Origin: Agelas oroides
Taxonomy: Eukaryota > Porifera > Demospongiae > Agelasida > Agelasidae
Reading direction: 5' to 3'
Assembly (NCBI GenBank): GCA_949130485.1
Contig: OX422193.1
Location: forward strand, 2,358,371-2,422,370
Length of the DNA: 64,000 nucleotides
Shown here: positions 1 to 18,332 of the stretch, one piece after another
How positions within the stretch are numbered: position 1 is the first letter of the stretch
How the letters are laid out: each line of letters opens with the position of its first letter
The notes under the pieces: generated by a model
The model's database searches: none
Seen by the model: the letters and a program-made list of their open reading frames with translations, nothing else
Told to the model about the DNA's origin: nothing
Program-made: the position numbers and the translations under genes

Positions 1-219
1 CACAGAATCACCCTACGCCTATTTAATTAGCTATAGCTAGTTCAAAATATTATAAGTTTTGTCATTCTCTTATTTAAGTAAAAATCATACCTCACATGCT
101 AAGGGCTTTGACTCTTTGAGTCTTTTCATGGCAGAAATTAAGCAGTAACGAGTCCTCACTCACTATCCTATCAATTATGTTAAGTCCTGACAAGGTATGT
201 GTGCATCAACACCCCACAG

Positions 220-7014
<6,795 letters not shown>

Positions 7015-7284
7015 ATGTATGTACAACTGACTGCACTATACTTATCTTCATCGTCATCATCATTGCATGACATACCATACAAGCTGTTGTAACCTTACTA
7101 ATTTGATCCAGCATGAAACCTCCATGTAGTTATTACAGTTAAGTGGTGGACTACACTTCCAGTTATGTGGTAGGATCACAAATAACCACTTCAAAATGAC
7201 AATCAAGTTCTTTTCTGGACTGTAAACGTAACTACCATAACCAAGATGGTGAGTCATCATACCATATACCTACTTTCACACTTT

Positions 7285-7660
7285 TAGCGTTTACTAACAA
7301 CCATGGCTTTGGGATATTTGTGAACTCACACTATTCTGGACTCACCTGTATTTTTGGAGCTACATGATGTTCTGGGCGACATGTCAAAACTGGCTAGACT
7401 GCTGCATCAGCAGTGATGGTGCAGTTGAACAAGCAGCTGCATTCTGCAAGAATGCTACATTCAAATGTAGCATTCTTGAGCAACATCACATCAGAAGGCA
7501 TGAGGAGTAACTGCAGTGTTAATAGAGAACACAGTTGAGGTTGCATGACTGCCACATTGATGGACAGGCTACCTGTGAACTGCAGGCAGCTGTACTTAGC
7601 AATAACACAACTGTGGAGATTTTGAACAGATTGCAAACCAATGGCCGAATCACTGTAAGT
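7285..7660 (+). pseudogene. Decayed NLR fragment 1 (LRR part)
   Basis: Stretches resemble the LRR-coding 3' half of the NLR at 19226-22581 at nucleotide level, such as the parts reading GACTGCCACATTGATGGACA and GCTGCATTCTGCAAGAATG. The reading frame is broken by many stops and indels and large parts of the LRR region are missing. It lies in the segmental duplication and matches fragment 2 more closely than the intact gene. It is a dead host gene fragment showing that an NLR once lay next to receptor A. Confidence 0.8.
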
Positions 7661-9718
7661 AGCTAACTTCGAACTATGCATGATATCCAGTTACTGAGAT
7701 GTTTGTACAATAAACTACTTTCAACAGCATGGACTTCATCTTGACAGGTCACAATGACATCCCGTCTTGGTAGCTATATGGCTCAATGGTTTAATATTTT
7801 CTGATGGTGACAACAATAAGAAATTAGTTGATTGTCGACATTGTAAGGATTGTTGTGGTTTGTGCATGTGTTAAAGACAACAAAATTAATGTTTGCAGAT
7901 TGCAAAGAAAGACTGGCTATTGCATCAGTGTGTGGGATGGCCACCATATATCATGTGGCAAGCCTGAGAAAACCCAACACCAACAGCATGCAGTTTGCAG
8001 AACTTACATATAGCTATGACAGTTACTGTAAAGATAGCAAATCCACACTTGCATGACCTATACATATTACAATGACCGAAAATTAACACTTGCACAACCT
8101 ACATATGACAGTCACTATAACGACAACAAATCTACACTTGAAATGTGTGATTCATGATGTTTTCTTTAGGGTGATATGAATTCTGTTGTTTGCTCAGCTC
8201 AGATGGATGATCCACCAATGCAGTTGATCTGAACAGAACCACTGCTGATTGTATTATTTCCCCTGCATGACATTGCAAGGAGCTCCTATGACATGTTTGC
8301 TAATTAGCCCTCTGCAAAAACAAGTTGGTTGATTAACCAAAAGTAGTTACCTTGGTTACATACAAGCTGGAGAGACAGTGGTTATGACAGGTTTACTTTG
8401 GTATGGAAGACTATTAGCATAAAGCAACCTGAGAGGCTGCTGTCCAGTTCATCTTACAACCACAATATACACTGACAACCCTCAGAACATCCTGTGAAGG
8501 AGTCATTACAAATGCACTTCAAAGTTATACAGTAAGGAACTTCCATGCTCTTTGAAAGCAGGTGATTCCCTCACACCTCACAGAATCTGGTAGTTCTGAG
8601 GGCTGCAACCAGGGCAACCAACCAATTTATTTTTGCACATGTGTGCACATATGTGTTATATATAACAAAGTATTTAAACTACAAAGTGTTTCCTTGAGGA
8701 ATTCCAGAGTATGTATCAGGGAGGCACTCCATTACATTACTACAGAGTACATCATGTACATATATCCAACATCAGCTGGTAGTCAGCTCCTATCATTGGA
8801 ACTAGTCATCAGATGCAGAACATACATAGGCATCTTGTATATAACATGCTTCATACATAGCTAGATATATAATTTGTTTTAAAAGTTACTAACCATGCAT
8901 ATCATACATATAACGAGGTAGCGCAGACAAAGTGGAACAATCAGTGAAATATGTACACAACCTACCACGTATATGGGTGTGCCATCCTGTAATTGTAAAC
9001 ACTTGGAGGAAGTGATGACTAGGATTATACACTGGTAAGCTAAAATGTGTATGAGGAATCCACCATTTGAAGTCTGCTAGCTTTGAAATGTTATGATACC
9101 ACCTACATATTATCACATTGACATCACTGTTGATGCTAAGTTAATGGGCAGTGTACATATATAAGGGCTCCAACTAAAAGATATACAAAATTGGATTGAG
9201 GTTAATCCAGTTATCTTGAAACCCATCACTCATCTGGCATACTGGTTATATCAACATTGTAGTGTGCATGAGAAATGACAGACACGCAATCAAGATGTCC
9301 ACACCAGCTGTACTCTAGTTAAGTGCACATACAAGTTGTTTACCTCCACCACAGAGTACAGTATAGAATACCTACATGGACTCACATGACCTTTAAGAAC
9401 CAACATTCAAAGTTCCAATAACCACCCACTAATTCTAATGCTTTGAAGTGTAATATCGGCTATCGTAGATGTATTTGTAAGTGTAACACAAATTAACATA
9501 TTTGCTTTGCTGTGTCCACTTCTGTCTGGCTTCTGCAACCTTCCAGTGCTTCCACAACCTTCCTGTTGTGGAAGCCATGTAGACAGAAACTCCCTGTTGT
9601 GCTCCTAAACACTTCACAGCTGCAAACAAACTGCAAACATATTCTGGTATTTATGTAGTGCAAGTTCAATCAAACCTATATACAAGTTAGAACGAGAGAT
9701 GAAATGTGCTGGCTTACT

Positions 9719-9799
9719 ACATATTTGCAAGGCCCTATAATTGATGGTAAATGTTTGCTGCAAACATTTACCATCAATTTTAGGGCCTTGCAAATATGT
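9719..9799. repeat. Near-perfect 40-bp-arm hairpin
   Basis: Left arm 9719-9758 and right arm 9760-9799 are reverse complements with one mismatch and a one-base spacer. The equivalent place in block copy 2 (near 30983-31025) has only the left arm. It carries no ORF. It may be a local inverted duplication or a tiny fold-back element. Confidence 0.9.
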
Positions 9800-10475
9800 A
9801 TTTTTTATGTCTCAAATTTGTAATCAGGGTGGGTACAATTTTGTTTGGGGTGTTTCTTCAGACTGTGATATTACATCTACATGTGATTAATAACAAGGAA
9901 CCAAATCAAACACTGAAGACTATTTGCCACTCTGCCGACAGAACAGGTAAATACTCATGGACTGGGTATAGCTAAATTGAGCCTAAAATCACAACATAAT
10001 GACTTGCATTGCTCAACTCAGCCCATAATACATGGTGTATGTATGTAATATGCACAACAAGTACTAATTTAGTGATGTCTAAATCCAGAACAGTGCCACG
10101 GTAATAAAGGTAGTAAGAATACAGTATGAGACTAAATACACAGGCAGAATTTATACACTTCTGTATGCTCATGTTAGCTAACACTGTCGGCAAACAGAAT
10201 TGGAGACATGAATTAATACTTATATGTGCGCCAGAGATACTCCAATCTGATTAGTGTACATCTCCGTTCACTCACTCTCTCACAGCATGTATGGTGAATG
10301 CGTGTGTAATGACCTTATAAGGAATTGTTGATGTACGCATTTTATAAGTAGCCTTTGTCAGCATATCAAACAGAAGGCAGTCAGATTGCCTGCTTTGGAA
10401 TCCAAATAGAAAACAACTTAATCAGACTTACCATAAAGATGGATGGGGGGACACGCTTGATGGCAAAAGAGTTTT

Positions 10476-11880
10476 ATTTATGGGTGTCTCAAGCTTGCAA
10501 TCAATGCAATTTTGTTTGATGTGTTTCGGATATTGATTGAAAGCCTCAATAAGAGTAACTTGAAAACACTTTGGCTTTCAGAAGATTGCAAACCATATCC
10601 ATCATTTAGAGTGGAAGACCAGCTTCAATCCCGCCTTTCTTTCTGGTCGTCTGATCATCGACTAGCTCGTTATAAGCATAGAAATATATTAAGAAAAGTA
10701 TTAGAAGGAGCAATGGATCAGACTAGGTTGAGTTATATATCATGACTTAGAGTGTGTTGTACTACTGTCATGTATCACTCAGAGGTTATATACTTAACAA
10801 TAATATTAAGATACAAAGTTCCAAGGACTAGCCTGAGTGTAACTGTACATAATGCTATAGGAACATGCATTGAACATGCTGTTATGTACTGTTGGAAACC
10901 TGTATTACTGGAAATGCATCAGGTTGCAGTAAATAGTTAATTAATGTACATGTACATTTTACACCTGTATTTTTAAAATGGTCAAATAACCAAACTGGAC
11001 CAATCAGAGGGTCACAGTCTTTATAGACACTAGACAGGAAGTGAAATTGATCCAAAATTGCTAGTTACTTGTGCAAGTTATGCAATTTAAACCTGCTCGA
11101 ACTACACAAGGGTGATAGCTGCAACTGCTATTAGATCTTAAAATACTGAATGAAAATTTAATTTCATATACACCTGCAATTAAGTTGAAATTAGTCAGAT
11201 GGCCCCTGCATGAGTGGAATAATACGTATTGCACAAGGATGATCTATTGTATCTAGTTGCAACTTTCTGAATTATTGTGAAGTTGGCTTTTTTAAATTTA
11301 TTTGCAGTACATCTATTCACACACAAGTGCATGTTCACCTCTGTTTGTCTTGATAATGATCAGAGCATTTAATCAAACTGTTGTATAGTTTACTACATAT
11401 TGAGAGCTGGACTTGCACGGAGAAGGTACAAAATTAACTTAAATAATTATGCCTGGAACTGTATGAGAGAAATGCTCAAAGCGGTAGTAGCTGCTTGTTC
11501 CGATATGCCAATAATACCCTGGCAGCAATATGTATGCCAATGAGGTGGTGTGTGTGTATGCTGTGTGTGTGTCTACCTTGTTACCATCACTACTCGAGAA
11601 TAATGTATGTTTAATAATAATTATGATGTGACATTTTGTTGGATTTGATTCACAGTGAATTGAATTTCTTATGATTGTATGCTGCACAAGAATTACATGC
11701 AGTATGTGGAAGTGCATGTGCGTCAGACCTCTTCAAACTCTGCACCCAATGACAACAGTATAACCTGTAAGAGACTTGTATAGCAAGACCCCATAGGAGG
11801 CCAGCTGCAAACTGATTTCAAGAGAAAAATCGGGAGAGAGGCCTGGTAAATGGTGAACTCAGAACGTAATGTGGACTCGG
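10476..11880. other. Intergenic stretch with one doubtful ORF
   Basis: AT-rich. An open frame at 10512-10745 (+) begins with an LRR-like rhythm (FRILIESLNKSNLKTLWLS) but has no neighbouring exon I can join and is not in the duplicated block. It could be an NLR remnant. A (GT)n-rich patch lies near 11545-11575. Nothing else is supported. Confidence 0.4.
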
Positions 11881-11929
11881 TTTCGTAATGATGGCAACTG
11901 CGTACCCACGCAATATTCGCAAGCGATCG

Positions 11930-12405
11930 AACAACCAGGTTTGCCTAGACGCTTTGCAAAAAACTACGGACTTCGCAACATAAGTGGAAGGCATCATGCG
12001 TGTACGTCGACGGAGGAAAGCAGCAGGCTGAGGGCAAGCGCATCGCTCCGTGTTCAAGTGTCTGACTCGGGTCACTGTCATCAAGGACGGGGAAACAGAG
12101 GGCAAGCCTACTTGCTACTTGTAGGTATGTACATAGGTCATATATCTATGGTATGTACAAGTTATCTAGGCCGTTGTAGCCCTGGCTCTGAGCCTCCTTG
12201 ATGATAGTGGCCCGAGTGCAAGGAAAGTTTGCCTAGACACTTTGCCAACAGCTACGGACTTCGCAAGTACCAAGTAGCTATTAAACGAACGATATGTAGA
12301 CATAAGGGGAAGGTGTTATGCGTGTACGTCGACTGAAAGGAATCGGGAAAGCAGCTGGCCGAGGGCAAGCGCGTCGCTCCGTGTCAAAACAAGTGTTCTT
12401 GCCGT
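11930..12405. repeat. Direct duplication of a GC-richer segment
   Basis: About 140 bases from 11938 recur, diverged, from 12228. Shared runs include TTTGCCTAGAC, ACTACGGACTTCGCAA, GCGTGTACGTCGAC and GAGGGCAAGCGC. Both halves are richer in CpG than their surroundings, as expected of a promoter or first-exon region. Short ORFs exist, but none continues or matches a known family. Confidence 0.7.
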
Positions 12406-12483
12406 AGGCATGTTGCTATCATTACGAAAAACCGAGTCACCACTTCCGGTCCGTGACGTAGTAATGGTACAAGGCCATTTCTC

Positions 12484-12787
12484 TAGCCTCGTTCCCAGGC
12501 CTACCCCGTTTTTTGTTCTTCGGTTTGCGTTCAATATAATCATATGACTATATCACAGTCCATACTTAAGCTCCATTAACAACAGTGCAATAAATGCCCA
12601 ACTACAAATAACGTACTAGACTTCATCATCGAGCGCTCCAACGATAGCCCGGACCCCAGACGTTCATCCCGACAGTACTTGACTTCACCGGTAAGAAACT
12701 CGCTCTATTTCGCGTCTTCCACCTCCGTGTATTATTTTGAACGCAAACCGAAGAACAAAAAACGGGGTAGGCCTGGGAACGAGGCTA
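12484..12787. mobile_element. MITE with 9-bp target duplication (Mutator-like type)
   Basis: Termini TAGCCTCGTTCCCAGGCC and its reverse complement belong to inverted repeats of about 60 bp, separated by about 190 bp of unrelated DNA. CCATTTCTC occurs on both sides (12475-12483 and 12788-12796). A 9-bp duplication with long TIRs is typical of Mutator-like elements; with no transposase, this is non-autonomous. Confidence 0.85.
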
Positions 12788-12796
12788 CCATTTCTC

Positions 12797-14286
12797 CATG
12801 GCTGCGCTGCGAGATAAAATCCGGAAGTGGCCTGGGAACGAGGCTAATCTACTCCCATGTTAGTTTTAAGCCTCATTCCCAAGCCCCTTCTGGGAAGTCT
12901 ACTTGAGCGAGAAGCTCGTCCACAAAGAATAACGCACAGGACCCGTGGGCAATCTGAGGTGTCATCCAAAAACTTAGGTAGGTGCTTGATTCATTGTCCG
13001 GCAGTCTTGCACGCATTCATCGTATGTACCTAATCGCTCATATGACACTGTTGTCCTCAGTATAGCTACTGGCGTAAAGGCATAGATAATAAAATAGAGC
13101 CGTAACCTATAATAGAGCTTGTTTTATGTGTGGTAAAAACTGTCGTCACACTCTCCTGGCGTGAAAAAATGATGGTAACACTGTTGGACAATGCTATCAT
13201 TATCTTTATAGTGTTGCGAGGCAATTTTATCATAACAGCAAGGCCTATACATGTCACATCATTGTATATCACAACCATAAATTATCAAATCACAAGTAAG
13301 TTTGCATTCACATATCTATGTAACTGCTAATTATGCATCAGTATGAGCTTTATCTTGAGAGGCAGGGTTTTTTTTCTGGTGTAGCCTTGTCTGACCCAGT
13401 GAGTAAAAACTAAAACAGGGAGAAGTGTCTGGTGGTCACTAAACAAGTTTTTGTATGCATGTCATCAGTGCTAGTCTAATTGTAGTACTTGGAAAATCGA
13501 TAATCTGCTACTATCTCACCCACATAACCTCAAACCTTCAAGGACATGCCATATACGTACACCCTCTTCAGCATGAGGCTGGCTAAGCTATGCCCAATAA
13601 ATGGAGTTAAGGATTAGTAACTGGTAACTGCAAAACAATTTGGGTTATCAGGTATCTTAACCTAGAGTGTTTACCCTCATTGCAGACAAGTTGAAAAGAC
13701 AGTGATCATGACAGGTTTATGACTAAATGTGTAAGAATTAAACCAGAGTGGAAGCTGGCAAATAATAGTTGTTGTAGCATGGGCTTCTAGGGTGTATGGG
13801 AAATGTACCCTGAGTACAGTTTTCACAAGGGCGAAGGGTAGAAAGCCGTACACTGTATCCCATGGTACCACATGCAGTTGACTTGAAAGCCGCATGTACC
13901 CTAGGGTACATGTGGCTTCCTAGGGTACATGGCTTCAAGTGCACCCCTTAGTGGACATGAGTATTGTCCTGTGGTGGCTTCTTCGAAACAAACAACACAG
14001 CATGATCTTATAATCCCACAGATAGTAAGGTGAGGTAGTCAGTCACCTGCCTGTACCAAGGGGTTACATAAAGCACATGTATTCAGTGACTCTCTCACAG
14101 ATGATATCAGCTAGACCACTATGATTATGCAATTCATCACTAATAGAAAGATGACCTCTAATAACCACTACATGTCACTTCAATTTGTCTGTAATCTGGG
14201 TAACCACTAAGAAAATCAGCCTACTTTTACAAATTCAATCAGGGCCAGTGTGCTATTTGGTGCAGTGTTAATTTGAAAGACGTACT
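12797..14286. other. Non-coding stretch with terminal-repeat fragments
   Basis: Contains a small fold-back made of MITE-type ends (about 12829-12885), a perfect 20-bp palindrome CATGTACCCTAGGGTACATG at 13893-13912 among related GTACCC copies (13807-13930), and otherwise unremarkable AT-rich DNA. No supported gene. Confidence 0.5.
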
Positions 14287-14461
14287 CAGAGCATCTTGCC
14301 TCACACTGGAAATAAAGGAATTTAGATGTTATGAGGCGAAAATAGAGGAAAGTCAAAAGGCCAGCAGTCACCGGGAGTCGAACCCAGGACACCTCTGCCT
14401 TGAGCTTCTATTTTGGCCTCATAACATCAAAATTCCTGCTTGAGGCAAGATGCTCTGAACA
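14287..14461. repeat. Fold-back repeat enclosing a SINE remnant
   Basis: Sequence near 14290-14338 (AGAGCATCTTGCCTCA...ATGTTATGAGGC) returns inverted at 14412-14460. Between them, on the minus strand, is a tRNA-type B box (GGGTTCGACTCC, 14374-14384) followed by the same tail as the SINE at 14640-14765. So it contains a SINE 3' part. Confidence 0.7.
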
Positions 14462-14639
14462 TTTAGAGTAGGAAAACCACTCAGCATGGCGTGGGTTCTT
14501 TCCTGATGGAGAGAATTTTCCGGTCGACCCCTAACGGAGTTCTGACGGCACATACTGAGTGGCTGCCAGGTGTGCAGCTGAGGCATTCAGTACCACCTGT
14601 GCAGTGCATATAGAGGATTGTGAGGGTTGGTGATTGTCT

Positions 14640-14765
14640 GGCTGTCATGGCTCAGTGGCAGAGCAGTGGCGGCTCAAGCCAGAGGTGTCCTGGGTTTGAC
14701 TCCCAGCCAACACTGACCTTTTCGCTTTCCTCTATTTTCGCCTCATAATATCTGAACTCCTCTAT
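14640..14765 (+). mobile_element. tRNA-derived SINE
   Basis: Pol III internal promoter: A box TGGCTCAGTGG (14648-14658) and B box GGTTTGACTCC (14693-14703, one base from consensus), followed by a tail CTTTCCTCTATTTTCGCCTC shared with the minus-strand copy at 14287-14461. There is no tRNA acceptor-stem pairing, so this is a SINE and not a tRNA gene. Confidence 0.8.
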
Positions 14766-17502
14766 ATGATATGTGTACATTGTCGTACCATATTTAGCTG
14801 TTTATGTTTGGTTGTTTATGGTGTGAGATTTAGGGGAGGTACAACATAGGGAATGTTTTGGGAGTATTGCAGACGGGATTTTTGAGCCACATGCAGTCCA
14901 ATACATTCTATAATTATGCTTCTGTCAGAAGTAGTCGTTTTGTGGTTTGGCAGTGTGTATAGCACACCTGATGTGAGTACTTTCAGTTCAGGTGTCCTCC
15001 AACTTTCAGTTAGGTTCAAAGGCAGCCAGACACATTGGAAGCCTGTGTAGTACAAGCTGTGTAAACCACATACTAGGAAATTTGTTTGCATGTGGTGTCT
15101 GACTTAAAGAAGTCCCACTGTATACCATCTGGTGGGTTTCAGTTTTTCGTGGAGTGTCAATTTTGTTATTTGAAGTAGTTAATCTACAACTCACAAGATT
15201 TTCCACCCACAAGTGCATACATGTGATTGGCTCTATTCCACTACCCTCATTTTGTTGACAATGATATCAATCCACAGAGACCTGGATCCTCTGTTATATC
15301 CAGTTGTGATTGATAAAGTAGAGAACTGAAGCTGGAAAATACATGCAAGTGAAATACCCAGCTGTGTGCGTAAGTGCATAAGTGCAGGGATCACCTCATT
15401 GTCAAGGTGGAAATCATGACAATCTGGACACAGCACAGTGATACAGGACTGGTGTTATAACACATATATACGTACCTCACCCTGTCTCCCATGTTGGAAG
15501 TAGTGATCAGAGCACACTGGTTCATGATCAGGGCTCGTTCAGCAAGGATTGCTGATTGGCCAGGAGTACCTGAGTGTGTGAGTGTGTACACAACACTATG
15601 TGCAGACAGCTGTACAAGATGTAAGTAGCTACATAGCTTCAAAATGTAAAGAAATAAATTTGCTACAAGAAATCATAAACGTCTTTGCTATCCATGTTTA
15701 CAGATGTGTGGGTTGTCTTGATGGGCAGGCATGATGTGTAGTGTTGGTGGATGAGTTTGATTGTGTCTAGAAAAGAGTTTTAGCTTCTACATGGCTTGTT
15801 TATGTTGGAAAGGTTTCCTGTATATCTCTGGTGTGCACTCTCATAAAGAGTTTTAGCTTGCTGTTTTCAGGATTTATGATGTCATCTTCAATATAGCCTT
15901 TTTATCACCTTCCTTTTTGCAGTGACTAGATTTTGCAAACTTCTAAAGGTATTCTATAAGTCATGTAGCCGTCTGTCTTGTGACACCTGTGAAGCATATA
16001 GCCTTTTTCTGCATCGATTTGATGTATTGTGCATTTGAGTACGTAATAAAGAGTTTGAATGATGTGGTTAGTGTCAGTGAAGACTGCTCTGGGAAACCTG
16101 TAAATCCGATCTCTACTACTGTAAACAATGTATCATCATAATTTATGGATTTCCGTGCAACTTTAACAATATCTTTACCTCTGCCAGGTGTAGTCATGTC
16201 CTCTTGGAGCGAGTTGTAACATGCATACTGAGATTGTGTCACTAATGGGTTGGTACTTATCACCTGTTCAGTATATATCAACGTGATCATTAACACCACA
16301 GGTAATGAGACCATTTCAATCTTGTGGCAATATAACATGAATGCCACCTCACATTTAATGCTGTCTACTAAAGTTTGCAGTGCATTTAAAAAGGTGCTGA
16401 AGTTCAATTAAGAAACCAACATTACATTAGTTAAGTATTTAGCTTACTACTGGTATTAAAAACATGTTTTCTTTACTATAAAGAATTTTTAACTTCTAGC
16501 TCCTTACAAATTCCATGTGCCAGTATGTGATTTTTTAGCATGCTTTGTGGTTTGTTTTAAAAGTTACTTTTACGAGGCTAACTGCACCCCAAGTGGAAAG
16601 AAAATGCTGACTCGAATGCAGGTGAACAAACCAGTTTGTCTTGTCTATATGGTGACATGAATGCGGGTGGACAAACCAGCTTGGTCTGTCTGTTTACAAA
16701 TTATTAAAGACCTTGTGTGGAAGCCTAGCTACATTAGGGCAATTGCGAAACAGGGAATTAAATCCAGTTGATCAGCTGGTCTAGGTACACAATCCAGCTC
16801 GAGCTCTTACCAAAAAGCATAGCCATTGCATGTAGAATGATGCTGAATGCCTGCTCAGGATGCCTGTGGGGTGATAATTGTAGCCACATAGAGGCGAGGT
16901 GATAAGCCAGCCAAATTCTATATACTGACTGCTGAGCAGAAGATTGATGTGCTACTGTATCCGTCTAAGTTGTGTAGTAGCTAAGAACACCACACAAAGC
17001 CTTTGAGAGACATTGGTTGGTATTCTAAAGAAGCGCTGTTGCATAAAAAGTGCTGTGGACACATAGGATGTGCTGCAGTGTAGCAAGGCAGTAGCTAAGT
17101 GCGGACTTCACCAAACTTTCAAAGTGACTCGTAGCTCCGTGTAGCTGTGCTGGATTGATCATCTGCTACCAAAAATGTGTAGCTAATGGATGTAGCTTGT
17201 GAATGGTGTACATACCTTAGTCTTTGTACATGGCATGAGCTGCAAGTTATGGGCAATCTTGGTGTGGTCACTGAAAGGACAACACTTTTGATCATGATTC
17301 AGGTTTGCAGTGGAAATGGGATATGCCCAGGTTCTGCAAATACAAGTACCTTCATGTTAAAATAGCTAGCTTGGTCATTGTGAAATCCTGTGTGACTGTA
17401 GGTCACTTGTGGGTGGCAAATATTTCACCTTACGTACTTGTCATAGATTAGTTCTCAGCCTTACCACTTGAGCCATAGATACTTCAGCTTCCAACTGCCT
17501 AA
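14766..17502. other. Long region without a supported gene
   Basis: AT-rich with scattered short frames. On the minus strand 15477-15603 looks exon-like (acceptor TTGTACAG, residues SAHSVVYTLTHSGTPGQ and on, donor GTGAGG or GTACGT), but no partner exon reads cleanly. A 148-codon minus frame at 15961-16407 has no recognised domain. No repeat structure was resolved. Confidence 0.35.
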
Positions 17503-17511
17503 GTAGGCCCA

Positions 17512-17787
17512 CGAGTTTATAACAGTAAGGGTGTGCAACTCCCATATGGTTTCTATACCCGCCATCTGGATAGGATGACGTATACATCTGCAGTGAATAT
17601 GCTTAGCTGTGAAACACAGCAATAAAGAGGTGGGCTTTCACATAGCTAATGTACACTAACACATAGAATGGCTTCATGTTAAGTACCTACTAAGCATATT
17701 CACTGCAGATTGCCTACGTCATCCTATCCAGATGGCGGGTGTAGAAACCATATGGGAGTTGCACACTCTTACTGTTATAAACTCTTG
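17512..17787. mobile_element. MITE with 9-bp target duplication and 93-bp TIRs
   Basis: The left arm (17513-17605) and right arm (about 17690-17784) are inverted copies with few mismatches, including CATATGGTTTCTA and CGCCATCTGGATAGGATGAC. GTAGGCCCA flanks both sides (17503-17511, 17788-17796). The middle, about 85 bp, carries no ORF. Mutator-like by target-site length. Confidence 0.88.
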
Positions 17788-18332
17788 GTAGGCCCAGTTA
17801 GCCAGGGAGAAAAAGGCTGAAATAGTAGGCATGTGCAAGCACTCATATGGTTTTTCTCAACATTAATTTATTCATTCAATCATTTATTACTATACATTTC
17901 TTTCTTTCCACCTGGGGTGTAATTAGTGTGCTGGATGTCAAGCTGACTATGCATGGAACCTTGCATCTAAGACATCTAAATTATTGAATGTTCACATTCA
18001 CCCCCTTTCTCTAGATGCCAATCAGAATTGAAGCAAAACACAACAAGCATCTACTGAAGACAACTGTGACTGTGTTACATCTACCAGCACTGCTACCTGT
18101 GTCATGTGACTCCTGGCCACACTGTGCCCTAGCAACTAAACACTCTATCACCCTACAGTTGCATGTTCACCTATGTCACATGGCTTTCAGCTACACATAT
18201 GCATCCTGGTGCTGCCATCCGCTACCAGCAATGGTAATCCAGAAAAGTGTAACAAGGTCAAACATCAGGTGTCCATCATGTACCTCCTCCCACTCTGGTG
18301 TCCATCATGTTCACACCATCCCGTGTCTCAGT
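17788..18332 (+). other. NLR 5' region with upstream open frame
   Basis: Between the MITE ending at 17787 and the preferred NLR start. A pyrimidine tract and CTAG (to 18014) look like a 3' splice site just before ATG 18015, so one or more 5' exons may lie upstream. The frame from 18015 to 18332 is open for 106 codons, but the residues (many His, Ser, Cys and Thr, no domain) look like translated leader. No TATA box or initiator could be assigned. Confidence 0.4.

Larger units (their letters stand above)
7103..10475. repeat. Segmental duplication block, copy 1
   Basis: Sequence downstream of receptor A that recurs downstream of 25848. Matching stretches include 7103-7178 with 25866-25941, the NLR fragment 7285-7660 with part of 26240-27095, 7680-8110 with 27595-28100, 8775-8905 with 28258-28363, and 8890-10475 with 30181-31680. 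Order and orientation agree and identity by eye is high over long runs. Apart from the NLR fragment I see no gene in it. Small indels, hairpins and insertions distinguish the copies. Confidence 0.85.

Noticed and set aside
14640-14720. A genuine tRNA gene
   Set aside because: A and B boxes are present but no acceptor or anticodon stem pairs, and related copies share the downstream tail, so it is a SINE.
15961-16407. 148-codon minus-strand gene
   Set aside because: No domain, no splice context, ordinary AT-rich composition; length alone is not enough.
18015-18332. 106-residue N-terminal extension of the NLR
   Set aside because: Weak start context, right after a likely acceptor, and no domain; it would bury the 2A leader that fits an N-terminal position.
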